From assembly GCA_018223185.1 (NCBI GenBank), contig JAAEYW010000022.1, forward strand, positions 17,403 to 81,402: a stretch of 64,000 nucleotides of DNA, read 5' to 3'. This document shows positions 48,487 through 58,947 of the stretch, one piece after another. This DNA comes from Oceanospirillales bacterium (GTDB lineage Bacteria > Pseudomonadota > Gammaproteobacteria > Pseudomonadales > Balneatricaceae). Every line of letters begins with the position of its first letter. Positions within the stretch are counted from its first letter, which is position 1. The position numbers and the translations under genes are program-made. The notes beneath the pieces are model-generated. The model had not been told where the DNA came from. It made no database searches and worked only from the letters and a program-made list of their open reading frames with translations.

Positions 48487-50375
48487 CAAGCCTGAGCCTT
48501 TTTATTGATCATCTGTTTCTTTTTCAGGTGAATCAGCAACAGCGATATAGCTGCTGGTGTCATCCCCTGTATCCGTGCCGCCTGAGCAATACTCTCAGGT
48601 CTGATCTGTTCCAGTTTGGCGGTCAGCTCATTCGACAGACCACCAACAGAGGCGTAATCGAAATCGATCGGCAGCAGAGTATCTTCCTGACGACGAACCT
48701 TATCAATATCCTCTTTCTGACGATCGATATAGCCGGCATACTTAATCTGAATCTCAACCTGCTCCGCCACTTGTGGATCACTCACCTGCTCACCTTTCAG
48801 CCCGGCCACAGCGGCGTAATTAAGCTCCGGACGTTTCACCAGGTCCTGCAGGTTATATTCCCGGCTGATCGGCTGCTGTAACTGTGCATTTAAGCGTTCC
48901 GCTTCCGGGGTTCCTGGCTGAATCCAGGTTTCCCTGAGGCGCTGATTTTCCAGCTCAATTGCTTCCCGCTTATCGCAGAAACGCTGCCAGCGCTGATCAC
49001 TGACCAGCCCCAGTTCCCGGCCCTTTTCGGTGAGTCGCAGATCGGCATTGTCTTCCCGCAGAATCAGACGGTACTCAGCACGACTGGTAAACATACGATA
49101 AGGTTCAGAGGTTCCTATGGTAATCAGGTCATCCACCAGAACCCCCAGGTATGCTTCATCACGACGCGGATACCACTGCTCCTTATCCTGAGCTCGCAAC
49201 GCAGCATTAACCCCTGCCAGCAACCCCTGAGCACCGGCTTCTTCATAACCGGTGGTGCCGTTGATCTGACCGGCAAAGTAAAGACCATTGATCACTTTGG
49301 TTTCCAGAGTGTGCTTCAGATCCTGCGGATTGAAGTAATCGTACTCAATGGCATAACCCGGTCGGGTAATAAAAGCGTTTTCAAACCCTTTGATGGAACG
49401 TACCGCCGCCAGCTGAATATCAAATGGCAGACTGGTCGATATACCGTTCGGATACAGTTCATGGGTGGTCAGACCTTCCGGCTCGACAAACACCTGATGG
49501 CTGGTCTTATCGGCAAAGCGAACAATCTTATCTTCCACCGATGGACAGTAGCGCGGACCTACACCGTCGATGACACCGGTATACATCGGTGAACGATCCA
49601 GCCCGGAACGCAGAATATCATGGGTGCGCTCATTGGTATGGGTAATGTAGCAGCTGATCTGAGGTGGATGGTCTGCCAGCGATCCCATAAATGACATCAC
49701 CGGTGTCGGTGTATCACCCGGCTGTTCCTGCATCGCACTGAAATCCACACTGCGTGCATCAATCCGTGGCGGTGTGCCGGTTTTTAGCCGGTCAACCCTT
49801 AGTGGTAATTCCCGCAACCGGTCAGCCAGTGCGATCGACGGCGGATCTCCGGCACGCCCCCCTGAATAATTATCCAGGCCAATATGGATCTTACCGCCAA
49901 GAAATGTTCCAACGGTAAGCACAATATTGTTCGCAAAGAATCGTAATCCGGACTGAGTTATCACCCCTTTAACTGATTCCCCTTCGACAATCAGATCATC
50001 GACCGCTTGTTGGAACAATTGCAGATTTGGCTGGTTTTCCAGAATAGTGCGGATAGCGGCTTTATACAGAATACGATCAGCCTGTGCACGGGTAGCACGT
50101 ACAGCCGGACCTTTGCGCGAGTTCAGAGTACGGAACTGAATACCGCCCTTATCGGTGGCAATTGCCATTGCTCCGCCTAACGCATCGATCTCTTTAACCA
50201 GATGACTTTTACCAATACCCCCGATAGCCGGGTTACAGGACATCTGGCCCAGGGTTTCGATGTTATGGGTTAACAGCAGAGTTTTAACGCCTGTACGGGC
50301 TGCGGCTAACGCTGCCTCGGTTCCGGCATGGCCACCACCAATTACAATCACATCAAAGTGGTCGGGATAGTCCAC
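48486..50375 (-). CDS. mnmG: tRNA U34 carboxymethylaminomethyl modification enzyme MnmG (GidA)
   Basis: MnmG, with MnmE, modifies the wobble uridine of tRNAs that read codons ending in A or G. The 629-residue FAD protein begins with [21 protein letters not shown] (10-30) and has [53 protein letters not shown] and the C-terminal [33 protein letters not shown]. It is the first gene of the left operon and borders the putative oriC. Confidence 0.98.
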   Translation of the reverse strand: MDYPDHFDVIVIGGGHAGTEAALAAARTGVKTLLLTHNIETLGQMSCNPAIGGIGKSHLVKEIDALGGAMAIATDKGGIQFRTLNSRKGPAVRATRAQADRILYKAAIRTILENQPNLQLFQQAVDDLIVEGESVKGVITQSGLRFFANNIVLTVGTFLGGKIHIGLDNYSGGRAGDPPSIALADRLRELPLRVDRLKTGTPPRIDARSVDFSAMQEQPGDTPTPVMSFMGSLADHPPQISCYITHTNERTHDILRSGLDRSPMYTGVIDGVGPRYCPSVEDKIVRFADKTSHQVFVEPEGLTTHELYPNGISTSLPFDIQLAAVRSIKGFENAFITRPGYAIEYDYFNPQDLKHTLETKVINGLYFAGQINGTTGYEEAGAQGLLAGVNAALRAQDKEQWYPRRDEAYLGVLVDDLITIGTSEPYRMFTSRAEYRLILREDNADLRLTEKGRELGLVSDQRWQRFCDKREAIELENQRLRETWIQPGTPEAERLNAQLQQPISREYNLQDLVKRPELNYAAVAGLKGEQVSDPQVAEQVEIQIKYAGYIDRQKEDIDKVRRQEDTLLPIDFDYASVGGLSNELTAKLEQIRPESIAQAARIQGMTPAAISLLLIHLKKKQMINKKAQA

Positions 50376-51402
50376 TCACTTAACCTCATTATTTAATTGA
50401 AGAGAGCCTGTGTTGTTATGCCTGAAGGCAGTGGCTCAGAAAAAGGCGCTAAGTATAAACCTAAGGGGTCAATATAGAAATGGTTAAACTTTGTACACCT
50501 TTTAATCTGTTCGCTTTTCTTTATGTTTTATATATAAGTTAAATATGTTCTTAAGATATGTTTTTTATTTTTATGTTTATTATTAAACAGCATGTTTTCA
50601 GTTGATAACCTATTTTACTGTTTGTATATCATGTACTTATGACACTTATAAAGCTGTAGGATAACTGCGGTTAACCTCTTAACAGGGTGTCACAGAGCTG
50701 TGCGTAACTCGGCTGTTTATACACAGGTGCTATTGTGCACAGGTTTGTTAAGGGGTTGTTCCCATACAGTTATACAGTTTACACACAGGGTTTGGTGGAT
50801 AAATTTATCTGTTCAGGCTGTTTTTTCTGAAATCAGTTCCGATGACTTCGTGAAGGTGAATTCAGAACTTTCAGGCTGGGATAACTTATCTGAACACCCA
50901 TTCCTGGTTGTGAGCTGAATGAACCCTTTCTGCCGCTTTTCCACAGTCTCGAGAAAGCTTTTTCCCGTTAACTATATAGATAACAGTATATTAGAGCTCA
51001 GAGTGGTGCTGTATTTATGGTTCCGGCAGGGGGAGTCCCGGTGTCTGCAGACCCGGGAGGTGACTTTAGCATAAACAGGACTGAATACGATAAGCACCGG
51101 ATCTGCACAGCTTATTTGTGCTTAATCCAATGCTTATTCACAGGTTTGTGTGAATAAAAATTTACAAAAATAGTGTTTTATTTTTAAGTTGTTGAAAAAT
51201 AAGGATAATGTTATTTGGTTTTTTTTGGAACTGTTGGTAACTATGTAGAATAGATAGCTGTGCATAGATTTGTCAGGGCAGAGGCAACGGCTGTTAATAA
51301 TTCAGGCCGATAGTGTCGGCAGGTAGCTTATTTTTTGAGGGGAAGTTATACAGAGTGGGTTTTCTGCGAATGCTTTGAAGAGAGGTCTTTGGAAAGGGAC
51401 GA
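50376..51402. other. oriC: Putative replication origin oriC
   Basis: This 1-kb gap between mnmG and trxC has no convincing gene. An AT-rich block (about 50500-50640) lies next to mnmG and is followed by DnaA boxes: perfect TTATNCACA at 50717-50725 and 51134-51142 (plus strand) and at 51149-51157 (minus strand). One-mismatch boxes lie at 50733-50741, 50779-50787, 50794-50802 (minus), 50937-50945 and 51259-51267 (minus). A second AT-rich block lies at about 51160-51240. The order mnmG, AT-rich unwinding region, DnaA boxes is that of E. coli and Vibrio oriC. The rpmH-dnaA gap is an alternative site. Confidence 0.65.
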
Positions 51403-51840
51403 TCAGAGATCGACCCCATTTTGATTAAGCCACTGCTTTAGTTGTCCCAGTGGCAGAGCACCACTGATCCTGGCAACTTCCTTACCCTGCTTAAACAGAA
51501 TCAGAGTGGGGATTGAGCGAATCTGTAGTTGTGCCGCGATATTCTGTTCCGCCTCTGTATCGAGCTTTGCCAGCCTGACAGACGGTTCAAATTGTCCTGC
51601 AGCCTGCTCAAAAACCGGTGAAAACTGTTTGCACGGCCCGCACCAGCTGGCCCAGCAATCAATCAGAACCGGAATATCATTGCGACTGACCATACTCTGA
51701 TAATTTGCTGCGGTCAGATCTACCGGTTTGCCCTGGAACAGAGGCTGCTTACACTTACCGCATTTGGGGCCATCGGCGAGACGTGCCGTCGGGACTTTAT
51801 TGGTTGCAAAGCACTGTGGACAACTTATATTTGAGTTCAT
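51403..51840 (-). CDS. trxC: Thioredoxin 2 (TrxC)
   Basis: The 145-residue protein has an N-terminal zinc-binding region with Cys7, Cys10, Cys27 and Cys30 (CPQC and CGKC), followed by a thioredoxin domain with active site WCGPC (Cys67 and Cys70) and the cis-proline loop IRSIPTLILF. This layout defines TrxC, which reduces disulfides in the cytoplasm and responds to oxidative stress. It lies between the putative oriC and mnmE on the minus strand; the location next to oriC is unlike E. coli, where mioC is there. Confidence 0.93.
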   Translation of the reverse strand: MNSNISCPQCFATNKVPTARLADGPKCGKCKQPLFQGKPVDLTAANYQSMVSRNDIPVLIDCWASWCGPCKQFSPVFEQAAGQFEPSVRLAKLDTEAEQNIAAQLQIRSIPTLILFKQGKEVARISGALPLGQLKQWLNQNGVDL

Positions 51841-51876
51841 AGTGAGTCCTTACTTTTTATCAACGTATCGTAATAT

Positions 51877-53244
51877 CTACTTGCCTATACAGAATGAGCT
51901 GAAAATTCGTCCCAGCAGATCGTCTGAGCTGAACTCTCCGGTGATCTCGCTCAGGTGTTGTTGTGCCTGACGCAGATCTTCCGCCAGTAACTCTCCCGCT
52001 CCACCGTAGATCAGTTGCTCCTGACCGGTTAACAGTAAGCTTTCAGCCCGGTTCAGCGCATCAATATGCCGGCGCCGGGCGAGAAATCCACCCTCGGTAG
52101 TATTAGCATAGCCCATACAGTCTTTCAGATGCTGACGCAGATTGTCGATACCGACATCTGCTTTGGCAGACAGGGAGATCAGCGTATGACCATCATGTTC
52201 ACCGATAACTGGCTGTTCGGATGTCAGATCACATTTATTGCGGATCACGGTGATCTTGCTTCTGTCTTCTAAGCGGCTGACGAATTCAGGCCATATCTGT
52301 TCCGGGTCATCGGTGGCGGTGGTTGAACCATCCACCATCAGCAGCACCCGGTCGGCTTTCTGAATCTCATCCCAGGCACGGCTGATACCGATCCGTTCAA
52401 CTTCATCGGGAGCATCCCGCAGGCCCGCGGTATCGATAATATGCAGTGGCATACCATCGATATGGATATGTTCCCGCAGAACATCCCGGGTGGTCCCCGC
52501 GATATCGGTGACAATCGCAGAGTCTTTACCCGCCAGAGCATTGAGCAGGCTGGATTTACCGGCATTGGGACGACCGGCAATTACCACGCTCATTCCTTCG
52601 CGGATGATACTGCCCTGCCGGGCTTCCTGCTTAACCTCTGCCAGCTTATCAATGATCTGTTGCAGGTCTCCGGCAACCTTTCCATCGGCAAGAAAGTCGA
52701 TCTCCTCTTCCGGGAAATCGATCGCAGCTTCGACATAGATGCGCAGCCGGGTCAGCGCTTCAACCAGCTGGTGAACACGATCAGAGAAGGCTCCCTGCAG
52801 TGATTTCAGAGCGCAGCGGGCGGCCTGTTCTGAACTGGAATCAATCAGATCAGCAATCGCTTCGGCCTGAGTCAGATCAAGTTTGTCGTTGAGAAAGGCC
52901 CGCTCAGAAAACTCACCGGGGTTTGCCAGTCGGGCACCGCATTCCACCACCCGGCGCAGAATAAAATCCATAATGATCGGACCGCCGTGGCCCTGCAGTT
53001 CCAGTACATCTTCACCGGTAAAGGAGTTTGGTCCCGGAAAATAGAGAGCCAGTCCCTGATCCAGCTGATTGTCATCGGCATCAAAAAAAGGCCCATAGTG
53101 GGCATAGCGAGGTTTGGGCACAAACCCCACCACTTGCTCGGCGATAGTTGAAGCCAGCTTTCCTGAGACCCGAACAATACCCACGCCTCCGCGTCCGGGC
53201 GGGGTGGCTTGTGCGGCGATGGTGTCCTGGTTAATCAGCGTCAT
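51877..53244 (-). CDS. mnmE: tRNA modification GTPase MnmE (TrmE)
   Basis: The 455-residue GTPase works with MnmG on tRNA wobble uridine. The N-terminal tetrahydrofolate-binding domain begins [22 protein letters not shown]; the G domain has [14 protein letters not shown] near 226-239, a TTRDVL switch and DTAGLRD; and the C-terminus ends FCIGK with the cysteine used in catalysis. It follows yidC, separated by a terminator and a REP-like repeat. Confidence 0.97.
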   Translation of the reverse strand: MTLINQDTIAAQATPPGRGGVGIVRVSGKLASTIAEQVVGFVPKPRYAHYGPFFDADDNQLDQGLALYFPGPNSFTGEDVLELQGHGGPIIMDFILRRVVECGARLANPGEFSERAFLNDKLDLTQAEAIADLIDSSSEQAARCALKSLQGAFSDRVHQLVEALTRLRIYVEAAIDFPEEEIDFLADGKVAGDLQQIIDKLAEVKQEARQGSIIREGMSVVIAGRPNAGKSSLLNALAGKDSAIVTDIAGTTRDVLREHIHIDGMPLHIIDTAGLRDAPDEVERIGISRAWDEIQKADRVLLMVDGSTTATDDPEQIWPEFVSRLEDRSKITVIRNKCDLTSEQPVIGEHDGHTLISLSAKADVGIDNLRQHLKDCMGYANTTEGGFLARRRHIDALNRAESLLLTGQEQLIYGGAGELLAEDLRQAQQHLSEITGEFSSDDLLGRIFSSFCIGK

Positions 53245-53309
53245 TGAGTCTTTTATCCGAAATTTATCAGTCTGGAAATTGAGCGAACTTTAACATATTT
53301 ACCAGATCG

Positions 53310-53376
53310 GTAGGAGCTGCTTCCAGCAGCGATTGATCGCCATGCAGGATGTATCGCTGCTGGAAGCAGCTCCTAC
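53310..53376. repeat. REP-like inverted repeat
   Basis: The arm 53310-53333 (GTAGGAGCTGCTTCCAGCAG and four further bases) is the exact reverse complement of 53353-53376, giving a perfect 24-bp stem with a 19-base loop. Each arm is itself palindromic at GCTGCT-TCC-AGCAGC. The GTAGGAGC opening and tandem inverted arrangement resemble the REP/BIME elements of Pseudomonas and related bacteria that are spread by REP-associated tyrosine transposases. It lies between mnmE and the yidC terminator. I saw no second copy in the window. Confidence 0.75.
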
Positions 53377-53405
53377 ACGAGTAGAAAAACAGATAATTCA
53401 GACGT

Positions 53406-53432
53406 AAAAAAGGCCTCATAAGAGGCCTTTTA
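53406..53432 (-). terminator. Terminator after yidC
   Basis: AAAAGGCCTC (53408-53417), loop ATAA, GAGGCCTTTT (53422-53431); two further A residues on the left give a T run on the minus strand. It lies 18 bases after the yidC stop. Confidence 0.85.
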
Positions 53433-53449
53433 TATTCATTAGTGAAGAC

Positions 53450-55123
53450 TTACTTACTACTGCCTTCACCTTCGATCTGTTTGTTGATCAGGTACTGTTG
53501 AGCAATCGACAGTATGTTGTTTACCAGCCAGTACAGAACCAGACCTGCCGGGAACCACAGGAAGAAGAAGGTGAAGACGATTGGCAACATCTTCATAATC
53601 TTCGCCTGCATCGGATCGGGAGGTGTCGGGTTCAGCAGCTGCTGAATAAACATCGTCGCACCCATCAGGATCGGCAGCATAAAGTAGGGATCCATCACTG
53701 ACAGGTCATTGATCCACAGCGCGAATGGTGCATGACGCAGCTCAACCGATTCCATCAGTACCCAGTATAATGCGATAAAGATTGGCATCTGAGCCACAAT
53801 CGGCAGACAGCCACCCAGCGGGTTGATCTTCTCTTTTTTGTACAGCTCCATCATCGCCTGAGACATCTTCTGGCGGTCATCACCATGCAGCTCTTTCAGA
53901 CGAGTCATCTCAGGGCCAAACTTACGCATTTTGGCCATCGATTTAAATGCTTTAGCATTCACCTGGAACAACAGCGCTTTAACGATGATGGTAATAAAGA
54001 TGATCGATACACCCCAGTTACCGACATAGCTGTGTATCTGTTTCAGTAGCCAGGCCAATGGTGAGGCGATAAACCAGAGAATGCCGTAATCAACGGTCAG
54101 TTCCAGGTTCGGCGCAGCCTGTTCCAGCAGATCAGTGTCTTTAGGACCCGCATAAAAGTCGGCACTGACGGTCTTACTTTCGCCCGGGGCTACGCTGAAC
54201 TCAGGCGAAACAAAACCGGCAATATAGTTACCGTTGGTTACCCGGCTGCTGTAACTGTATTCAGCTCCTGCCGCGGGAATCCATGCACTGAGGAAGTAGT
54301 GCTGAGACATCGCTACCCAGCCATCGGCACTGACTTTTTTAAAGTTTTCCTTCTGCATATCATCGAAGGAGAATTTTTCATAGTGCTCATCAACCGTCGA
54401 GAATACCGCACCCAGAAACGCCTGCATGCCCATACTGGTGGTTTGTGACGGATCCTGCGAGCCATCTCGTTTGATCTGACCGAACAGCTTAGCCTGCCAG
54501 TTTTCGGAAGAACCATTGGTGACCAGGAAGTCCTGTTTAATTTCGTAGCTGCCAGGGGTGAAAATGAAGCGCTTGGTAACAACGACACCGTCATCACCGT
54601 TATGCACCAGATCAACGGTCAGCGTGTCGCCGTCCAGCTGATAGCTGTTTTTCGCAGTGGTGTATTGTGGACGACCGTCTTTTTTAGCATCGAGTCCATC
54701 TTTACCGATCAGGCCACTCTGTGAAACATAGGTACGGTTACCATTCTGTTCCAGCAATATAAAGGGCTTATCATCATTCAGTGCGGCTTTGTGTTTCGGC
54801 AGCGCCAGCTCAATAATATCGCCACCTTTAGTATCAATCAGTAGCTCAAGAACATCGGTCTTAACTGAAACCAGTTGCTGTTGGGCAACGGCTGTGGCTG
54901 ATTTGGCTTCGGGCAGATCGCTATTGGCAGAGGCTTCAGTAGTAGTAGAAGGCAGATCACTACCTTGTGCCGTAACCGTATCGTTACTGGACTGATATGC
55001 TGAAACAGACCCGGGTTGGGCATCCGCTATCGGCTGAACCCCGTAGTCCTGGTTCCATTGAAGCACCAGCATATAGGAGATAATTGCCAGTGCTGCGATC
55101 AATATAATGCGCTGTACATCCAT
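53450..55123 (-). CDS. yidC: Membrane protein insertase YidC
   Basis: The 557-residue insertase places proteins in the inner membrane alone or with SecYEG. It starts MDVQRIILIAALAIISYMLVLQWNQDY, has a large periplasmic beta domain (about 80-340), and a conserved core from GILWFIASPLAWLLKQIHSYVGNWG to the C-terminus with QMPIFIALYWVLMESVELRHAPFALWINDLS. The length matches the gammaproteobacterial family. It starts only 18 bases after rnpA, so yidD, usually between them, is missing. Confidence 0.97.
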   Translation of the reverse strand: MDVQRIILIAALAIISYMLVLQWNQDYGVQPIADAQPGSVSAYQSSNDTVTAQGSDLPSTTTEASANSDLPEAKSATAVAQQQLVSVKTDVLELLIDTKGGDIIELALPKHKAALNDDKPFILLEQNGNRTYVSQSGLIGKDGLDAKKDGRPQYTTAKNSYQLDGDTLTVDLVHNGDDGVVVTKRFIFTPGSYEIKQDFLVTNGSSENWQAKLFGQIKRDGSQDPSQTTSMGMQAFLGAVFSTVDEHYEKFSFDDMQKENFKKVSADGWVAMSQHYFLSAWIPAAGAEYSYSSRVTNGNYIAGFVSPEFSVAPGESKTVSADFYAGPKDTDLLEQAAPNLELTVDYGILWFIASPLAWLLKQIHSYVGNWGVSIIFITIIVKALLFQVNAKAFKSMAKMRKFGPEMTRLKELHGDDRQKMSQAMMELYKKEKINPLGGCLPIVAQMPIFIALYWVLMESVELRHAPFALWINDLSVMDPYFMLPILMGATMFIQQLLNPTPPDPMQAKIMKMLPIVFTFFFLWFPAGLVLYWLVNNILSIAQQYLINKQIEGEGSSK

Positions 55124-55141
55124 GGTTTCTGGACCATTCAG

Positions 55142-55528
55142 TTATGAGTTTGAATTTGATTTGTCAGATTTTGCCTTGGCACGGCCAATCAGTCGGTTCC
55201 AGCTCTTATTAATAAGGGCATGAACTTCGCTGTTATCAATATCTCCCAGACCTTGTCTGGCCAGAATTACGATATCGACATTTGGCAGCTTATGCTGATT
55301 AAGACGGAAAGACTCGCGAATGATACGCCGAACGCGGTTACGATTAACAGCTAAACGGATATTTTTTTTGGAGAAAACAAAGCCGACGCGGGGATGATCA
55401 AGATCGTTTGGACGGGCAAGGATCAACAGATGTTTATCTGACACCTTGAGGCTGGCTCGGCTGAATACCTGTTTAAAATCCCCACCAGTTAACAGTCTTA
55501 ACTGGCGGGGATAGCTGAATTCATTCAT
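55142..55528 (-). CDS. rnpA: Ribonuclease P protein component
   Basis: The 128-residue basic protein is the protein subunit of RNase P, which trims tRNA 5' ends. It contains RLLTGGDFKQVFSRASLKVSDK, RVGFVFSKKNIRLAVNRNRVRRIIRESFRLNQ (the RNR motif) and VDIVILARQGLGD. A short C-terminal tail rich in K and S follows. It lies 25 bases after rpmH and directly upstream of yidC. Confidence 0.96.
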   Translation of the reverse strand: MNEFSYPRQLRLLTGGDFKQVFSRASLKVSDKHLLILARPNDLDHPRVGFVFSKKNIRLAVNRNRVRRIIRESFRLNQHKLPNVDIVILARQGLGDIDNSEVHALINKSWNRLIGRAKAKSDKSNSNS

Positions 55529-55553
55529 TCAGAGAGCCTGACAGGCAAAAAAA

Positions 55554-55688
55554 TTATGCTGACAGACGCTTACGGCCTTTAGCACGACGACGGTTAATTA
55601 CAGCACGGCCGTTCTTAGTTGCCATACGTGCACGGAAACCGTGAGTGCGTTTACGCTTAAGGTTACTTGGTTGAAATGTTCTTTTCAT
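55554..55688 (-). CDS. rpmH: 50S ribosomal protein L34
   Basis: A 44-residue basic protein too short for a general ORF search: it begins [20 protein letters not shown] and ends [12 protein letters not shown], the nearly invariant L34 sequence. It is the first gene of the minus-strand rpmH-rnpA-yidC group and is divergent from dnaA. The promoter lies in the gap to the right. Confidence 0.98.
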   Translation of the reverse strand: MKRTFQPSNLKRKRTHGFRARMATKNGRAVINRRRAKGRKRLSA

Positions 55689-56206
55689 TGGTCAGTCCTA
55701 CTAACATACAGTGTGGTGGTATCAGTAAGGTTGGCTGAATCCCACGGTCAAAAACAGACGCGAAATGATAGAGAAAAGATATTCGTTTTGCAAACAATTC
55801 CTGACATCAATCGTAAAAAACCTGTTCAGGTTGTGTCTGGCAGATAATACAGCAGAGAGAGATGGGGATGAAGTTATCCTGCGGTGAGTTTTTCAGATAT
55901 GCACAATTTTTTGTGCTTAACTAAGATAATTTAATAAAAAACAATATGATAGGCTGTTGATAGGTCTGAATATTAACTGTTTTTAAATTATGGATAGTTT
56001 TTCGCAGCCACCTCTGTTTCCCGCGTAAACTGTGGAATCTTTGCTAATTGTTTGAAAAACCTGCAAAAAAGAATTAGTAACAGATTGCTTCTAACTGTGG
56101 ATAAGCAGACGTTTAAAGGGTATTATCTGCTAATATTTTTTACGTTTACGGTCTTGTTCTCGATCACTCAGTTGCAGTGAAAACAGAGGATGTTTAAGGA
56201 TTAGCT
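55689..56206. other. rpmH-dnaA intergenic region with DnaA box
   Basis: This 518-base gap holds the divergent promoters of rpmH and dnaA. A perfect minus-strand DnaA box TGTGGATAA lies at 56096-56104, 103 bases before dnaA, and a one-mismatch box ATATGCACA at 55897-55905 forms part of a small palindrome GCACAA/TTGTGC (55901-55916). The single perfect box fits dnaA autoregulation. In Pseudomonas the same interval contains oriC, so a secondary origin function is not excluded. Confidence 0.6.
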
Positions 56207-57769
56207 ATGTCGGCTGAGTTGTGGGAACAGTGTCTTCAAAATCTTCAGGATGAGTTCCCCTCACAACAATACAATACCTGGATCAGGCCTCTGAAGGTTT
56301 CTCCTGAGTCTGACGCCGGGTTGATATTGCTGGCGCCTAACCGTTTTGTTAAAGACTGGGTGAGCGATAAATACCTTAATCGGATCCGTGAGATTGTTAA
56401 TACCGTCAGCGGAGATATCGCCGCCAAAGTGAGTATCGACATTGCCGGACGTGCTAACGGTTTTTCCCAGCGCCCGGCGCGCCCTGCTCCTCCAGCGGCA
56501 CCTGCCCGTCGACCGGCCAGCCGCTTCGATGACGCTGAACCGTTTTCATCAGCCTATGAGTCTCAGAACCGCTTTGAAAACCGGCCTCAGCCCGCTGCTA
56601 AGAAACAGCTGATCGAGGAAAATGCACCGCTGCAGCTGGCGATTGATGACAGCAGCTTCCAGCCGATCAATCATCGCGAAATTATTGTTCCGCCTTCGGT
56701 TCAGTCCACTGCGTCACGTAATGTCGATGTCGAAGGCAGTGTGCGTCACCAGTCCAACCTGAATCAGTCATTTACTTTTAACTCTTTTGTTCAGGGTAAG
56801 TCTAACCAGCTGGCGCTGGCTGCGGCACAACAGGTGGCGGATAACCCCGGCGGCTCTTACAACCCACTGTTTATATATGGTGGCGTGGGTCTGGGTAAAA
56901 CCCACCTGATGCATGCGGTGGGGATGGAGATGTTGCAGCGTAATCCGAAAGCCAAGATTGTATATCTGCATTCAGAACGGTTTGTGGCGGATATGGTGAA
57001 GGCGCTGCAGCTGAACGCGATCAACGACTTTAAACGTTACTACCGCTCGGTTGATGCACTGCTGATAGACGATATTCAGTTCTTTGCCGGTAAAGAGCGT
57101 TCCCAGGAAGAGTTCTTCCACACCTTTAATGCGCTGCTGGAGGGAGGACAACAGATGATCCTCACCAGTGACCGCTATCCGAAAGAGATTAATGGTGTTG
57201 AGGAGAGACTTAAATCCCGCTTTGGCTGGGGTCTGACGGTGGCGATTGAACCGCCGGAGCTGGAAACCCGGGTGGCGATCCTGATGAAAAAGGCTGAAGA
57301 AGCCCAGGTGCGTCTGCCGGATGACTCGGCTTTCTTCCTGGCGCAAAAGATTCGCTCCAACGTCCGTGAGCTTGAAGGGGCGCTGAAACGGGTGATTGCA
57401 AATGCCCATTTCACCGGAAATGCGATAACCACACCTTTTATTAAAGAATCACTGAAAGACCTGCTGGCATTGCAGGATAAACAGGTTAGTATTGATAACA
57501 TTCAGCGGGTTGTAGCCGATTACTATAAGATAAAAGTATCGGACCTGCTTTCGAAACGACGCAGTCGTTCTGTGGCCCGGCCGAGACAGGTTGCTATGAC
57601 TCTGTCTAAAGAGCTGACCAATCACAGCTTGCCTGAGATAGGTGATGCTTTTGGTGGACGGGACCATACGACGGTACTGCATGGTTGCCGTAAAGTAGCG
57701 TCGCTGCGTGAGACCGATACGGATATAAGAGAGGATTATCAGAATCTGTTGCGTCATCTGACCGCGTAA
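56207..57769 (+). CDS. dnaA: Chromosomal replication initiator DnaA
   Basis: DnaA binds DnaA boxes and opens oriC. The 520-residue protein has domain I ([29 protein letters not shown]), a proline- and alanine-rich domain II linker (about 85-180), the AAA+ domain III with Walker [10 protein letters not shown] near 225-233 and Walker [14 protein letters not shown], and DNA-binding domain IV with [14 protein letters not shown] near 484. Start ATG follows AAGGATTAGCT. It is 29 bases upstream of dnaN. Confidence 0.98.
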   Translation: MSAELWEQCLQNLQDEFPSQQYNTWIRPLKVSPESDAGLILLAPNRFVKDWVSDKYLNRIREIVNTVSGDIAAKVSIDIAGRANGFSQRPARPAPPAAPARRPASRFDDAEPFSSAYESQNRFENRPQPAAKKQLIEENAPLQLAIDDSSFQPINHREIIVPPSVQSTASRNVDVEGSVRHQSNLNQSFTFNSFVQGKSNQLALAAAQQVADNPGGSYNPLFIYGGVGLGKTHLMHAVGMEMLQRNPKAKIVYLHSERFVADMVKALQLNAINDFKRYYRSVDALLIDDIQFFAGKERSQEEFFHTFNALLEGGQQMILTSDRYPKEINGVEERLKSRFGWGLTVAIEPPELETRVAILMKKAEEAQVRLPDDSAFFLAQKIRSNVRELEGALKRVIANAHFTGNAITTPFIKESLKDLLALQDKQVSIDNIQRVVADYYKIKVSDLLSKRRSRSVARPRQVAMTLSKELTNHSLPEIGDAFGGRDHTTVLHGCRKVASLRETDTDIREDYQNLLRHLTA

Positions 57770-57798
57770 CAGTCTGATCAATTAAGGGTAGCAAAAAG

Positions 57799-58902
57799 AT
57801 GAAATTTGTTATTTCGCGAGAAGCGCTAATTAAACCCCTGCAGTTAGTTGCAGGTGTTGTGGAACGTCGTCAGACTCTGCCAGTGCTTTCCAACATCCTG
57901 CTGGTTGCAGAGGGTGATCAGTTGTCGATGACCGGTACCGATCTGGAAGTTGAACTGGTTGGCCGGGTGCAGCTGGACGAGCCGGCTGAGGCAGGTTCGA
58001 TCACAGTTCCGGCACGGAAACTGATGGATATCTGTAAATCCCTGCCAGACTCGGCACAGATCGAGCTGACCCTCACCGGTCAGAAGATGGTGATCAAAGC
58101 GGGACGCAGTCGTTTCACACTCTCTACCCTGCCAGCGGCTGAATTCCCCAATGTTGAAGATAGTCCTGAATCATTTGAGCTGAATGTACTGCAGAGTCAG
58201 TTGCGCCATCTGATTGATCAGACTGGTTTCTCCATGGCACAGCAGGATGTTCGCTATTACCTCAATGGTATGCTGCTGGAGATCACCGAGAACAGTCTGC
58301 GGGCAGTCTCTACCGATGGTCACCGTCTGGCGACCAGCGTTGCTGAGGTCGACACCAACGGCCCGGCTAACCATCAGTTTATCGTGCCGCGTAAAGGTAT
58401 CCTCGAGCTGGCTCGTCTGTTACAGAGCGGTGATGATCAGGTCAAACTGGTGGTCGGCGCCAACCATATCCGCGCCCATGCCGGTGACTTTACCTTCACT
58501 TCTAAACTGGTTGATGGCAAGTTCCCCGATTATCAGCGCGTTATTCCGCAAGGTGGCGACAAGTTTATGCTTGGCACCCGTCAGGAGCTGCGCCAGGTAT
58601 TCAGCCGGATTGCGATTTTGTCGAACGAGAAATATCGCGGTGTACGTTTGTCCCTGACCAACGGTTATCTGCAGGTTATGGCTAATAACCCCGAACAGGA
58701 AGAGGCAGAAGAGACCGTTGCCGTGGACTATGAAGGCGATAGCCTGGAGATCGGCTTCAACGTCAACTATCTGTTGGATGTACTGTCGATAGTCAGCTCT
58801 GAGGTGGTTCGCTTTACCCTCGCCGACTCTAACAGCAGCGCGCTGATCGAGGGGCTGGACGATGCCAACTCCCTCTATGTTGTGATGCCGATGCGGATGT
58901 GA
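57799..58902 (+). CDS. dnaN: DNA polymerase III sliding clamp beta
   Basis: The 367-residue beta clamp encircles DNA and makes the replicative polymerase processive. It begins MKFVISREALIKPLQLVAGVVERRQTLPVLSNILL and ends SLYVVMPMRM, with the clamp pattern of three similar domains (TGTDLEVELVGRV, YYLNGMLLEI, VSTDGHRLA, RLSLTNGYLQV). It follows dnaA by 29 bases with AAGGGT near the start. A GC-rich hairpin follows it before recF. Confidence 0.98.
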   Translation: MKFVISREALIKPLQLVAGVVERRQTLPVLSNILLVAEGDQLSMTGTDLEVELVGRVQLDEPAEAGSITVPARKLMDICKSLPDSAQIELTLTGQKMVIKAGRSRFTLSTLPAAEFPNVEDSPESFELNVLQSQLRHLIDQTGFSMAQQDVRYYLNGMLLEITENSLRAVSTDGHRLATSVAEVDTNGPANHQFIVPRKGILELARLLQSGDDQVKLVVGANHIRAHAGDFTFTSKLVDGKFPDYQRVIPQGGDKFMLGTRQELRQVFSRIAILSNEKYRGVRLSLTNGYLQVMANNPEQEEAEETVAVDYEGDSLEIGFNVNYLLDVLSIVSSEVVRFTLADSNSSALIEGLDDANSLYVVMPMRM

Positions 58903-58910
58903 TTCTGTCA

Positions 58911-58927
58911 GGGGGCCTCAGGCCCCT
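58911..58927 (+). repeat. GC-rich hairpin between dnaN and recF
   Basis: GGGGCC (58912-58917), loop TCA, GGCCCC (58921-58926), only nine bases after the dnaN stop. There is no T run, so it is better viewed as an mRNA stabiliser or weak attenuator than a terminator. Confidence 0.6.
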
Positions 58928-58947
58928 TCCTATACCTCCCCCCCTAT

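Noticed and set aside
46169..50375. Search by eye for parS sites (GTTTCACGTGAAAC-like) near parAB and in the rest of the window
   Set aside because: CACGTG cores were seen only inside genes or gaps without the flanking palindrome (for example near 3945 and 22517), so no parS is claimed.
50700..50918. 72-codon plus-strand frame inside the putative oriC
   Set aside because: It spans DnaA boxes, has no ribosome site and no protein similarity; chance frame in a non-coding region.
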